Program-made: the position numbers and the translations under genes
Assembly (NCBI GenBank): GCA_007693785.1
Contig: RECY01000024.1
Coordinates: 62,001-126,000, forward strand
Length of the DNA: 64,000 nt
Origin: Phycisphaerales bacterium
Lineage (GTDB): Bacteria; Planctomycetota; Phycisphaerae; Phycisphaerales; UBA1924
Direction: 5' to 3'
In this document: one piece after another, positions 6,897-16,349 of the stretch
Numbering within the stretch: position 1 is the first letter of the stretch
Layout of the letters: each line of letters starts with the position of its first letter
Notes under the pieces: generated by a model
What the model was told of the DNA's origin: nothing
Seen by the model: the letters and a program-made list of their open reading frames with translations, nothing else
Databases searched by the model: none

Positions 6897-9758
6897 TCAG
6901 CTCAGGCCGAGCAGGGCGCCGATCTCCGGGCTGAACTTGACGACCAGGCCCGCGGCGACGACCGCGACGGAGCTGAGGAGCTTGATGAGGATGTTGAGCG
7001 AGGGGCCGCTGGTGTCCTTGAAGGGGTCGCCGACGGTGTCGCCGACAACGGTCGCCTTGTGGTCCTCGGAGCCCTTGCCGTAGACGATCGCGTCGGGCTT
7101 GCCTGCCTGGACAAAATCCTCGGCCCGTGTGCGCATCGCGTCGAGGAGCTCGGCGGGGATCTTGCGCTGCTGCTCGGGGTTGTTGAGCACGTCGTCCGCG
7201 GTGATCTTGCCGTAGCTTTCGAGGAGCTTCTTGGCGTTGTCCCACGCGCCGCCGGCGTTGGCCATGAAGACGGCGACCGCGAAGCCGCAGATCAGCCCGC
7301 CGGCGAGGATGCCCATGGTGCCCGCCACGCCGAGGATGAGCCCGGCCGCGACCGGCACCGCGACGACCAGCAGTGAGGGAACGACCATCTCCTTGAGAGC
7401 GCCGGTGGTGGCGATGTCCACGCAGGCGGGGTAGTCCGGGTAGGTCTTGCCGTCGACCTCGATGCTCTTGGGCCAGTTGTCGGGGTTGTGGAGTTCGGCC
7501 TCGCCCATGCCCTTGGCGCGGAGGCCGGCGCGGATCTGGGCGAACTGGCGTCGGCACTCGGTCATCATGGTGTTCGCAGCTCGTCCGACGGCGTCCATGG
7601 TGAGGGCGCAGAAGAGGAACGTGAGCATGACGCCTATGAAGAGCCCGCCGAGCACGTTCGGGTTGGTCAGCGAGGCGTCGTAGTAATCGAGGATGTCGCT
7701 GATGGTGCTGCGCCGGGTCGGGACGATTTCGACGGGGACGGTGGCCCCGGCGTTGGCGCCCACGCCGGGCATGGCGACGAGGAGCCTTTCGCTCATCGCG
7801 AGCTCGTTGCCGCGGAGGTTGGCGGTGGTCGCGTCGAAGTCGTTGCGCGAGCCGTAGACGGGCATGGGAACGCCGCGTTCGAGTTGCTCGATCGCGGCGA
7901 GTGCGATGGGGTCGCGGACGGTCTTGATGATGAGCATCGCGCCGGAGCGGAGGGTGCGGTCGGTCGAGCCGCGGGCGAGTTCGGCCTCGCTCAGGCCGTC
8001 GGGGATGATCAGCGCGAACTTGCGGTGCCCGGAGTAGACGGCGTACGGATCGTTCTCGCCGATGCCCTGCGCGGCGCGTTCTTCGGCGGTCATGGTCTGA
8101 ACGATCTGTGTGGAGTCCCGACGGGACTGCTTCTCGAGCTGGGTCTGGACGACCTGGACATAGGCCGCGAGGAGCGCGAGTGCGGTGAGGGCGGCCGAAC
8201 CGATGGCGAAGCCCTTGCCGGTGGCGGCGGTGGTGTTGCCGAGGCTGTCGAGCAGGTCGGTGCGCTCGCGGACCTTGGGATCCTGCCCGGACATCTCGGC
8301 GTTGCCGCCGGCGTTGTCGGCGATCGGGCCGTAGGCGTCGGTCGCGAGGGTGATGCCGAGCGTGGAGAGCATGCCGACGGCGGCGATGCCGACGCCATAG
8401 AGGCCCATCAGGAAGTTGTCGCTCCCGCCGGCAAAGTTGTACGCGACGAGGATGGCGACCACGACCGCGAGGAGGCACGCCCAGGTGGAGCGCATGCCCT
8501 CGGCGATCCCGCTGATGATGACGGTCGCGGGGCCGGTGAGGGCCTGCATCGCGATGCGCCGGGTGGGCTTGTGCTCGTAGCTGGTGCAGTACTCGGTCCA
8601 CCAGGCGATGAACAGACCGGCGACGAGGCCGGCGATGATGGAGAAGCTGAACCGCCACCAGGTGATCATGCCGGAGCCGTCGGGCAGCTCGATGTTGCCG
8701 AGGAGGAAGTAGGGCACGGCGAAGGCGGCGGCGATGATGAACGCCGAGGCGATGTAGACGCCGCCGTGGAGGGCCTTGAGCAGTTGGGCGAAGGAGGCGT
8801 CCTCCTTGGTGCGGACGCTGAAGACGCCGACGATGGAGGCGAAGATGCCGATGCCGGCGAGGGCGATCGGGACGACCGCCATCTGGATGGCGAGGTCGGT
8901 CTGCTCGACGACGTTGAGGGCGAGGAGGCTGAAAGCCGCGGCGACGCCGAGGCCGATCGCGGCGATGATTGAGGAGTAGTACGACTCGTAGAGGTCGGCG
9001 CCCATGCCGGCGACGTCGCCGACGTTGTCACCGACGTTGTCGGCAATCACCGCCGGGTTGCGGGCGTCGTCCTCGGGGATGCCGGCTTCGACCTTGCCGA
9101 CGAGGTCGGCCCCGACGTCGGCGGCCTTGGTGAAGATGCCGCCACCCACGCGGGCGAAGAGCGCCTGGAGACTGGCGCCCATCTTAAAGCTGATCAGGAT
9201 CGCGACCATCTCCGAGAGCAGGCTCTTGGGGTCGCCGTCGCCGATGCCGAGGCTCTCCCCGAAGTTGCTGAAGATGAAGAACCAGAAGCTGACGTCGATG
9301 ATCGCGAAGCCGACGCAGGTCAGGCCCATGACCGCGCCGGCGCGGAAGGCGACGCGGAGGCCGTCGTTGAGGCTGGTCCGGCAGGCGGCGGCGGTGCGGG
9401 CGCTGGCGTTGGTCGCGGTCTTCATGCCGAACCAGCCGCAGACCGCCGAGAGGAACCCGGCGACCGGCACGCCGACCATCGCCCAGTAGGGCTCGAGCTC
9501 GAAATACCCGAGCACCGCGAGCAGGGCGACGATCACCACGAAGACGATCGCGACGACCTTGAACTGGCGGGCGAGATAGGCCTTGGCGCCCTGACGGACG
9601 GCCTCGGCGATCCGGACCATCTCATCGTCGCCCTCGGTCTGCTTCATGATGGACTTGGTGAGGGCGAACGCCGTCAGCAAGGCCGCCACGCCCGCGATCG
9701 GGGCGAGGTAGAACAGCGTCGGGATATCGATGACCGCGAGCGACAACGGGTCCGTCAT
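6897..9758 (-). CDS. hppA: Membrane-bound ion-pumping pyrophosphatase (K+-dependent type)
   Basis: Hydrolyses PPi and pumps H+ or Na+ across the membrane. The core signatures are present: GGGIFTKAADVGADLVGK (206-222), DDARNPAVIADNVGDNVGDVAG (230-251), TDAYGPIADNAGGNAEM (473-489) and KATVVGDTVGDPFKDTSGPS near the end. In GNTTAATGKGFAIGSA (507-522) the position that is Lys in K+-independent enzymes is Ala, so it should be K+-dependent. It has 953 residues against about 660-800 usually. The excess lies in a soluble insertion at about 537-692 and smaller ones near 750-790 and 850-895. The chosen ATG (MTDPLSLAVIDIPTLFYL) starts just before the first membrane helix. It stands alone with its own terminator. 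Confidence 0.95.
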   Translation of the reverse strand: MTDPLSLAVIDIPTLFYLAPIAGVAALLTAFALTKSIMKQTEGDDEMVRIAEAVRQGAKAYLARQFKVVAIVFVVIVALLAVLGYFELEPYWAMVGVPVAGFLSAVCGWFGMKTATNASARTAAACRTSLNDGLRVAFRAGAVMGLTCVGFAIIDVSFWFFIFSNFGESLGIGDGDPKSLLSEMVAILISFKMGASLQALFARVGGGIFTKAADVGADLVGKVEAGIPEDDARNPAVIADNVGDNVGDVAGMGADLYESYYSSIIAAIGLGVAAAFSLLALNVVEQTDLAIQMAVVPIALAGIGIFASIVGVFSVRTKEDASFAQLLKALHGGVYIASAFIIAAAFAVPYFLLGNIELPDGSGMITWWRFSFSIIAGLVAGLFIAWWTEYCTSYEHKPTRRIAMQALTGPATVIISGIAEGMRSTWACLLAVVVAILVAYNFAGGSDNFLMGLYGVGIAAVGMLSTLGITLATDAYGPIADNAGGNAEMSGQDPKVRERTDLLDSLGNTTAATGKGFAIGSAALTALALLAAYVQVVQTQLEKQSRRDSTQIVQTMTAEERAAQGIGENDPYAVYSGHRKFALIIPDGLSEAELARGSTDRTLRSGAMLIIKTVRDPIALAAIEQLERGVPMPVYGSRNDFDATTANLRGNELAMSERLLVAMPGVGANAGATVPVEIVPTRRSTISDILDYYDASLTNPNVLGGLFIGVMLTFLFCALTMDAVGRAANTMMTECRRQFAQIRAGLRAKGMGEAELHNPDNWPKSIEVDGKTYPDYPACVDIATTGALKEMVVPSLLVVAVPVAAGLILGVAGTMGILAGGLICGFAVAVFMANAGGAWDNAKKLLESYGKITADDVLNNPEQQRKIPAELLDAMRTRAEDFVQAGKPDAIVYGKGSEDHKATVVGDTVGDPFKDTSGPSLNILIKLLSSVAVVAAGLVVKFSPEIGALLGLS

Positions 9759-9943
9759 GGCCTGGCTCTCTCCGCGTTTGGGGATGCCGATGCCGGGCGG
9801 GAGGCTTCCGAGGCCCGTGGATCGGCTGTCCGTCGGTTGAAAGGGCGAGAGTGTAGCCACCGCCCGGGAACGGTGCAGGCTGTTCCCCTCACCGACCGCA
9901 CCGGCATCGACTGATACCCTGAATTAAGGGATTGCTCTCCCGC

Positions 9944-12900
9944 TTATCGCACTTTGGCTAGTTGCTCACCCATGCGTTTGCCGGAGACGGGCATCGCGGT
10001 CCCGAGATCCTGGGCGAAGAGCGAGACGCGGAGCTCCTCGAGCATCCAGCGCATCCGGTCCAGCTCCGGGTCCTCGATCGATTGGAGGGCGTGGGCCCGG
10101 GCCCGCTCGGCGTAGTGCCCGACCCAGAGGCCGAGCTCCGCCATCGCTTTCTGGTCCTTCGCCAAGCCGCCACGCCGGAGGCGTTCGAGCCGCGACGAGA
10201 CGGCCTTCAGATACCGCGGAAAATGTCGCAGCCACGCCTGCGGCGTCCGCACCAAAAAGCCCTCGGGCATCAGGAACGCGAGCTGGGCCCGGATGTCCGC
10301 GACCGAGCCCGCCCAAGGCGGGGGGAGGGGCCCCTCGAGCGCCAGCGTGACCTTGTGGAGCTCCTGGACGATGCCCTCGACGGTGCGGAAGACCTCGTGG
10401 ACGTGGGGGGAAAGATCCGGGTAGGCCTCGTGCAGGCGGCGCTCGAACGCGGCCCCGTCGCGGACGGGCTCCCGCCCTTCCAGGAACGCCCGTTCGACCG
10501 CCAGTTCCGCGATCGTGCGACGGATCGAGGCCGACGAGCCGAGCGGGGCGTATCGCAGCGCGAGCTTGTCCACCCCGGGCATGTGGGCGACCAGGGCGTC
10601 GATCTCTTTGCGGACCTGGTAATAGAAAAGACGCCGGAGCCCGGCCCTCGTCTCCCGTTCGGCGGCGGCCGGGTTCTCCAGCAGGCGGAGGGCAACCTTG
10701 TCCCCCTCGCAGACCAGCGATGGGAAGGCGGTGATGGTCGCGCCGGCGCGATGGGCCTCGACGCGCTCGGGGAGCTCGTCGAAGTCCCAGGTTCGGAGGT
10801 CGTCGCGGTTGTAGGGGGAATCGGCGAGGCGTCGGAGGGAGCCGCGGACGTCGGTTTTGAGGGTCTTCTGGAGGTTGCGGACGTCGCGCCCCCGCCCGAT
10901 CTCGCGCCCGCGTTCGTCCACGACGCTGAACGCCATGCGGAGGTGGAGCGGGAGGGCCTTCTCGTCGAGCGCGTCGCGCGGGAGCGGCTCGTGCGCACGG
11001 GCGGCGACGGCCGCCGCGACCTGCTCGAGGAGCGAGCCTCGCCCGAACTCGATCGTGCGCACGAACTCTTTGGCGAACTCCGGCGCGGGGCCGATGGCGC
11101 GTCGGAATTTCTTTGGGAGCAGACGCACGAGCTCGGCGATCTTGGATTCGAGCATCCCCGGCACCAGCCACTCGGCCCGGTGCGGGTCGATCGCGCCGAG
11201 CTGGGTCAGCGGGACGACGGCCGTCACGCCGTCGCGCTCGCCGTCCGGGTCGATCGCGTAATCCAGGCTGAGACGCTGCCCGAGCGACTCGATCTCATCG
11301 GGGTAGAGCTCCGGGCGGGCGAGGGTGTGGCGCTCGCCGACGAGGTCGTCGCGGGTCGCGTAGAGCAGTCGCCGGTTCTTCTCGTCCCCCTCGCGCTCGG
11401 CGAGCTTGCGGAAGCGGTTGAGACGCTGCACGTCGTAGACGTCCGGCGGCAGGCGCTGCTCGTAGAACGCGAGCAGCGCGTCGGGCACGTAGAGCGAGCC
11501 GGGGGCACGAAGCTTGGCTTCCTCGCGCCTGAGCTCCTCGATGAGGCGGTCGTTGTGGCGCTTGAAGCCGGCGTCGATGTTGCTCTCGCCCTCGACGAGG
11601 GCGTAGTGGATGAACATCTCGCGGGCCGAGGCGGGGTCGATGGGTCCGAACTCGACGCGTCGGCGTTCGACCAGGTCGAGCCCGAAGAGGCTGACCTTCT
11701 CATAGCAATAGACGCGCCCGGCCCGCGCGTCCCAGTGCGGCTCCGCGTGGGTCCGCTTGACCAGGTGCGCCCCGACGCGCTCGATCGCCGCGGGCTCGAT
11801 CTTGGCGACCGCGCGGGCGTAGAGCTTGCTCGTGCGCACGAGTTCTTCGGCGACGAGCCACTTCGGGCGGGTCTTGAAGACGCCGGAGCCAGGGAAGATG
11901 TGGAAGCGCAGGCCGCGCGGGCCCTTGTACTCGCCCGCCTTGTCCAGCGTGCCGACGTTGCTGAGCAGCCCCGCGAGCAACGCCTCGTGGACAACGCTCG
12001 GATCGGTCTCCTTTCGGTTGGGCTCGAAGCCCATCTCGACGATCAGCCCGCGGAGCTGGCGGTGCGTTTCGATCCACTCGCGCATGCGGACGTAGCTGAT
12101 GAAGTTGGCCTTGCAGGCCTTCTTGAGTTGGCTGGAGCCGAGCTTTTCCTTCAGGTCGTGGTAGAAGCGCCAGATCTTGAGCAGGGCGATGAAGTCGCTG
12201 TCTTCGCTGGCGAACTTTTCGTGGGCCGCGTCGGCCTCGTGGCGTTGGTCCATCGGGCGGTCGCGCGGGTCCTGGGCGGCGAGCGCACTGGCGATGATCA
12301 GCACCTCGGTCACGCACCCCGCCTCGGCCCCCGCGAGCAGCATCCGCCCCACGCGCGGGTCGATCGGCAGCTTCGCGAGGCGCTCGCCGATCGCGGTCAG
12401 CTCCCGCCGCTCGTCGATCGCGCCGAGCTCCAGCAGCGTGTCGTACCCGTCGCGGATCAGCCTGCCCTCCGGCGGCTCCACAAACGGGAACGACTCCGGG
12501 TCCCCCAGGCGGAGCGCCCGCATGCGGAGGATCACCGACGCGAGGTCCGTGCGCACGATCTCCGGCGGCGTGAACGCCTCGCGGGCGTCGAAGTCCTCTT
12601 CGGCGTATAAGCGGACGCACACACCCGGGCCGACGCGCCCGCAGCGCCCCTTGCGCTGGTCGGCCGAGGCCTGGCTGATCGGCTCGATCGGGAGCTGCTG
12701 AACCTTCGTCCGCGGGTTGTAGCGGCTGATGCGGGCCGTGCCGCAGTCGATCACCGCGCGGATGCCCGGCACCGTCAGCGAAGTCTCCGCGACGTTGGTC
12801 GCGATCACGACGCGCTGCCCGCGCCCTTGCTTGAACACACGCTGCTGCTCGGCCGTCGTGAGGCGCGCGTACAGCGGCAGGATCTCCAGACCCCGCCCGA

Positions 12901-13846
12901 GCACGCCGGCGTGCTCCTCCAGGTGCTTGGCGGTCTCGCGGATCTCCCGCTCGCCCGGCATGAAGACCAGCACGTCCCACGGCGCGTCGCGACGCAGCTC
13001 CTGCAACGCCTCCAGCACGGCGTCCTGCAGGCTCCGATCGTCCTCGTCGGGGGCCTCGGTCATCAGCGGGCGGTACCGCGTTTCCACCGGGTACATCCGC
13101 CCCTCGACCATCAAGACCGGCGCGCCGCCGAAGTGATCCGCAAAGCGCTGCGGGTCGATCGTCGCGCTGGTGATGATCAGTTTCAGGTCGGGGCGCTTGG
13201 GCAGGAGCTGGCGGAGATAGCCCATGAGAAAGTCGATGTTGAGGCTGCGCTCGTGGGCCTCGTCGATGATGATGGTGTCGTAGCGCCGGAGCCGGCGGTC
13301 GGTCTGGATCTCGGCGAGGAGGATGCCGTCGGTCATGAGCTTGACGGCCGTCTGCTCCGAGGTCTGATCCCCAAAGCGGACCTTGCTCCCGACGACGGTG
13401 CCGAACGGGACGTTGAGCTCGTCGGCGATGCGCTGCGCGACGCTCCGGGCGGCGATGCGCCGGGGCTGCGTGTGCGCGATCACGCCGGCCCGCCCGCGCC
13501 CGATCTCCAGGCAGATCTTGGGGAGCTGGGTCGTCTTTCCGCTCCCGGTCTCGCCGCAGAGGACGACGACCTGGTGGTTGCGGATGGCTTCCGCGATCTC
13601 CTCGCGCCGCTCGGAGACGGGCAGGTCGGGCGGGTACGTGATCTTCTTCGGGATGCCCGCTTCGCGCCGGGCGCGGCGTTGCACGCTGCGTTCGATCGCT
13701 TCGGCGAGGGGTCGCATCGTGCGCTCAGACGTATCGCCGCGCTCGTGCGCACGGTTCAGGCGCGTGCGCAGGCGTGCGCGGTCGGAGCTATCGCACGAGG
13801 CGAGCGAGGCTCGGAGGGCACGGAGATCCGGGGCACGTTCACGCAC
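9944..13846 (-). CDS. hrpA: ATP-dependent RNA helicase HrpA (DEAH box)
   Basis: DEAH/RHA helicase of 1300 residues, the same size as the E. coli enzyme. Walker A GETGSGKT lies at about residues 98-105, motif Ib TQPRRIAA, DEAH at 195-198 (IIIDEAHERSLNIDFLMGYL), SAT motif III, and the helicase_C, HA2 and OB-fold regions follow, with the long HrpA-specific C-terminal domain. The start is a judgement: the GTG at 13846 adds the segment SSDRARLRTRLNRAHE, which aligns with the N terminus of E. coli HrpA, while the ATG at 13717 would omit it. With the GTG start only about 40 bp separate it from the divergent ABC gene. The role is 3'-5' RNA/RNP remodelling, known in E. coli for mRNA processing and rescue of stalled ribosomes. 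Confidence 0.93.
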   Translation of the reverse strand: MRERAPDLRALRASLASCDSSDRARLRTRLNRAHERGDTSERTMRPLAEAIERSVQRRARREAGIPKKITYPPDLPVSERREEIAEAIRNHQVVVLCGETGSGKTTQLPKICLEIGRGRAGVIAHTQPRRIAARSVAQRIADELNVPFGTVVGSKVRFGDQTSEQTAVKLMTDGILLAEIQTDRRLRRYDTIIIDEAHERSLNIDFLMGYLRQLLPKRPDLKLIITSATIDPQRFADHFGGAPVLMVEGRMYPVETRYRPLMTEAPDEDDRSLQDAVLEALQELRRDAPWDVLVFMPGEREIRETAKHLEEHAGVLGRGLEILPLYARLTTAEQQRVFKQGRGQRVVIATNVAETSLTVPGIRAVIDCGTARISRYNPRTKVQQLPIEPISQASADQRKGRCGRVGPGVCVRLYAEEDFDAREAFTPPEIVRTDLASVILRMRALRLGDPESFPFVEPPEGRLIRDGYDTLLELGAIDERRELTAIGERLAKLPIDPRVGRMLLAGAEAGCVTEVLIIASALAAQDPRDRPMDQRHEADAAHEKFASEDSDFIALLKIWRFYHDLKEKLGSSQLKKACKANFISYVRMREWIETHRQLRGLIVEMGFEPNRKETDPSVVHEALLAGLLSNVGTLDKAGEYKGPRGLRFHIFPGSGVFKTRPKWLVAEELVRTSKLYARAVAKIEPAAIERVGAHLVKRTHAEPHWDARAGRVYCYEKVSLFGLDLVERRRVEFGPIDPASAREMFIHYALVEGESNIDAGFKRHNDRLIEELRREEAKLRAPGSLYVPDALLAFYEQRLPPDVYDVQRLNRFRKLAEREGDEKNRRLLYATRDDLVGERHTLARPELYPDEIESLGQRLSLDYAIDPDGERDGVTAVVPLTQLGAIDPHRAEWLVPGMLESKIAELVRLLPKKFRRAIGPAPEFAKEFVRTIEFGRGSLLEQVAAAVAARAHEPLPRDALDEKALPLHLRMAFSVVDERGREIGRGRDVRNLQKTLKTDVRGSLRRLADSPYNRDDLRTWDFDELPERVEAHRAGATITAFPSLVCEGDKVALRLLENPAAAERETRAGLRRLFYYQVRKEIDALVAHMPGVDKLALRYAPLGSSASIRRTIAELAVERAFLEGREPVRDGAAFERRLHEAYPDLSPHVHEVFRTVEGIVQELHKVTLALEGPLPPPWAGSVADIRAQLAFLMPEGFLVRTPQAWLRHFPRYLKAVSSRLERLRRGGLAKDQKAMAELGLWVGHYAERARAHALQSIEDPELDRMRWMLEELRVSLFAQDLGTAMPVSGKRMGEQLAKVR

Positions 13847-13885
13847 GGGCGGATGGTAGATCGCCGGGCCGCTATGCTGCGGGCG

Positions 13886-14662
13886 ATGCTGGAGACCGAC
13901 GCGGTCATCAAGCGGTACGACGGCGTGCCGGCGGTCGACGGGGTCAGCCTGCGGACCGAGCCCGGGCGGACCACGGCCCTGATCGGCCCGAGCGGGTGCG
14001 GCAAGAGCACGCTCCTCCGCCTTCTGGTCGGGCTGATCCTCCCCGACGAGGGGCGGGTGCTGTTCGATGGCGAGCCGCTGACCCGCGCGAGCCTGCGGGG
14101 CGTGCGCCACCGCCTCGGCTACGTCATCCAGTCCGGGGGGCTCTTCCCGCACATGACGGCGCGGCAGAACGCCACGCTCCCCGCTCGCCACGCGGGCGCG
14201 AAGGGCGGATGGACCAAGGCGAAGATCGCGGCTCGCCTCGACGAGCTCGCCGCCCTCACGCACTTCCCGGAAGACGGGCTCGATCGCTACCCCGGCGAGC
14301 TCTCCGGCGGGCAGCGTCAGCGCATCAGTCTGATGCGAGCGCTGTTTCTGGACCCTGAGGCGCTGCTGCTCGATGAGCCGCTGGGGGCGCTCGATCCGCT
14401 GATCCGGGGCGAGCTGCAGCACGAGCTGCGCGAGATCTTCGCGGCGCTCGGCAAGACCGTCGTGCTCGTGACGCACGACCTGGCCGAGGCGGCCTACCTC
14501 GCGGCGTCGGACATCGTGCTACTGAAAGACGGCAAGATCGTGCAGCGTGGGGCGTTCGCGGACCTGCGCGACCGACCAGGCGACGCGTTTGTGGAGCGGT
14601 TCATCGCGGCTCAGACCGAGCGTGTCGAGGCCCTCGTCGGGACGGGTGGGGGACGGGCGTGA
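13886..14662 (+). CDS. ABC transporter ATPase, osmoprotectant (OpuCA/ProV) type
   Basis: A 258-residue ABC ATPase: Walker A GPSGCGKS, Q-loop YVIQSGGLFPHMT, signature LSGGQRQRI, Walker B ALLLDEP, H-loop VTHD. The Q-loop context and the partner gene match quaternary-amine importers. It lacks the C-terminal CBS domains of OpuCA. ATG at 13886 is used; an in-frame ATG four codons earlier (13874) is possible, and neither has a strong ribosome site. Its end overlaps the next gene by 4 nt (GTGA). It energises uptake of glycine betaine, choline or a similar compatible solute (substrate inferred from family only). Confidence 0.85.
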   Translation: MLETDAVIKRYDGVPAVDGVSLRTEPGRTTALIGPSGCGKSTLLRLLVGLILPDEGRVLFDGEPLTRASLRGVRHRLGYVIQSGGLFPHMTARQNATLPARHAGAKGGWTKAKIAARLDELAALTHFPEDGLDRYPGELSGGQRQRISLMRALFLDPEALLLDEPLGALDPLIRGELQHELREIFAALGKTVVLVTHDLAEAAYLAASDIVLLKDGKIVQRGAFADLRDRPGDAFVERFIAAQTERVEALVGTGGGRA

Positions 14663-16191
14663 GGTTCATCGCGATCACATGCGCTTTGCTAGCGGCTCTG
14701 ATGCTCGGGGCGTGCGCCGGCGAAGACGAGGCCGAGACGCACCGTGCGCGTGCGCACGAAGCAGGCGCACGCCCGACGGTGGTCGTCGGGAGCAAAACGT
14801 TTACGGAGTCGGTGATTCTGGCCGAAACGCTCGCGCAGCTCGCGCGGGAGGGCGGGGCCGATGCACGCCACCGGTCCGACCTCGGCGGCACCCGCGTGCT
14901 CTTCGAGGGCCTCCGCCGCGGTGATATCGACGCGTATCCCGAGTACACCGGCACGATCCGCTACGAGTTGCTCGTGAACCTCAATATCGAGACCGATGAA
15001 GAGCTCGCGCCCGCGCTGGAGGCGATGGGGCTGCGGATGACGGAGCCGCTGGGGTTTAACAACACGTACGCGATCGGGATGACCGAGGCGCGGGCCGAGG
15101 AGCTTGGGATCACGCGGATCAGCGACCTGCGCGACCACCCGGGCTTGGTCATCGGCTTCAGCAACGAGTTCATGGACCGCGCGGACGGGTGGCCGGCGCT
15201 CCGCGACGCGTACGGGCTGCCGCATCGGCGGGTGTCGGGCGTGGACCACGACCTGGCGTACCGCGGGCTCGTGGGCGGCTCGATCGACGTGATGGATCTC
15301 TACGCGACCGACGCCGAAATCGCCTATTACGGGCTCCGCGTGATCGAGGACGACCGGTCGCACTTCCCGCGGTATGACGCGGTGATCCTGCACCGGGCGG
15401 ATCTGGGTGAGCGCGCGCCCGGGGTCGTCCGCGCCTGGTCGCGCCTCGCGGGGACACTCGACGAGGCGTCGATGTCGGCGCTGAACGAGCGGGCGAAGAT
15501 CGGGCGCGAGGCGGAGGCGCTCGTCGCGCAGTCCTTCATCGCCGAGTCGTTTGGCGTCGAGACAGAGGTGTTCGTCGAGGGCCTCTGGGGCGGGCTGTGG
15601 CGTACAACGCGGGAGCAGCTCGTGCTCGTGGGTGTGTCGCTGGGGCTGGCGGTGGTGGTCGCGGTGCCGCTGGGTTTGTTCGCGGCACGGGTGCCGCGTG
15701 TGCAGCAGCCGGTGCTCGGGGTGGTCGGCGTGTTCCAGACGATCCCGGCGCTCGCGATGCTGGTGCTGCTGATCCCGGTGTTCGGGCTGACGCCGGAAGC
15801 CGCGATCGCGGCGTTGTTCCTGTACAGCCTGCTCCCGATCGTTCGGAACACGCACGCGGGGATCGTGGGCATCGCGCCGGACGTTCGCGAGTCGGCCCGG
15901 GCCCTCGGGCTGCGCCCGTGGTTCGTCATCCTGCGGATCGAGCTGCCGATGGCGTTGCCGATGATTCTCGCGGGGATCAAAACCGCGGCCGTGATCAACA
16001 TCGGCACCGCGACGCTCGCCGCCCTGATCGGCGCGGGGGGCTACGGGCAGCCGATTCTGACCGGCATCCGCCTGGACGATTTCAGCTTGATCCTGCGCGG
16101 GGCGATCCCGGCGGCGGCGATGGCGCTGGCGGCTCAGGGGCTTCTGGACCTGGTCGAGCGCGCCGCGGTCCCGCGCGGTCTTCGCGCATAA
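14659..16191 (+). CDS. Osmoprotectant-type substrate-binding lipoprotein fused to permease
   Basis: A 510-residue fusion. Residues 1-19 are a lipoprotein signal with lipobox LGAC (C19). Residues about 38-300 form an OpuAC/ProX-like binding domain (VVVGSKTFTESVILAETLAQL, YPEYTGTI, DLYATDAEIAYYGL). Residues about 310-505 are a BPD_transp_1 permease with the EAA-type loop ESARALGLRPWFVILRIELPMALPMILAGIK. In most OpuB/OpuC systems these are separate genes, though fused versions are known. The GTG start overlaps the ATPase gene, and the two genes give a complete importer. As a lipid-anchored N terminus is outside the membrane, the binding domain is held next to the permease. Confidence 0.88.
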   Translation: MRFIAITCALLAALMLGACAGEDEAETHRARAHEAGARPTVVVGSKTFTESVILAETLAQLAREGGADARHRSDLGGTRVLFEGLRRGDIDAYPEYTGTIRYELLVNLNIETDEELAPALEAMGLRMTEPLGFNNTYAIGMTEARAEELGITRISDLRDHPGLVIGFSNEFMDRADGWPALRDAYGLPHRRVSGVDHDLAYRGLVGGSIDVMDLYATDAEIAYYGLRVIEDDRSHFPRYDAVILHRADLGERAPGVVRAWSRLAGTLDEASMSALNERAKIGREAEALVAQSFIAESFGVETEVFVEGLWGGLWRTTREQLVLVGVSLGLAVVVAVPLGLFAARVPRVQQPVLGVVGVFQTIPALAMLVLLIPVFGLTPEAAIAALFLYSLLPIVRNTHAGIVGIAPDVRESARALGLRPWFVILRIELPMALPMILAGIKTAAVINIGTATLAALIGAGGYGQPILTGIRLDDFSLILRGAIPAAAMALAAQGLLDLVERAAVPRGLRA

Positions 16192-16265
16192 TGCTGAATC
16201 GGCTCGTTCCCCCTGCCCGAAAGCGGTGAGCGGGAATAGGTCTGGATGAAGTTCTGTTCACGTGC

Positions 16266-16293
16266 TTGACGCACGGTGCGCAGCGTGTAGTCT
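16266..16293 (+). promoter_or_regulatory. Possible sigma70-like promoter upstream of egtBD
   Basis: TTGACG at 16266-16271 and TAGTCT at 16288-16293, 16 nt apart, about 55 nt before the egtB start. The -35 box is good and the -10 box is weak. Planctomycete promoter rules are not well enough known to be sure. Confidence 0.25.
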
Positions 16294-16349
16294 GCGAGAG
16301 GTCCGGATTCGAACCCTCAAGAGCGTGTTCAGGCGCGTCTGGAATCCAG

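Noticed and set aside
7488-8972. Plus-strand open frame of 494 codons inside hppA
   Set aside because: Asp/Glu/Gly-rich shadow of the pyrophosphatase frame with no recognisable domain.
9962-12610. Long plus-strand open frame of 882 codons opposite hrpA
   Set aside because: Its translation is Leu/Glu/Arg/Asp-rich without any fold or motif, as expected for the antisense frame of a high-GC gene. hrpA on the other strand is unmistakable.
16300-16325. tRNA-like T-arm (GGATTCGAACCC) upstream of egtB
   Set aside because: The flanking bases do not pair as a T stem on either strand, and there is no anticodon or acceptor stem, so it is not a tRNA or an intact tRNA 3' end.
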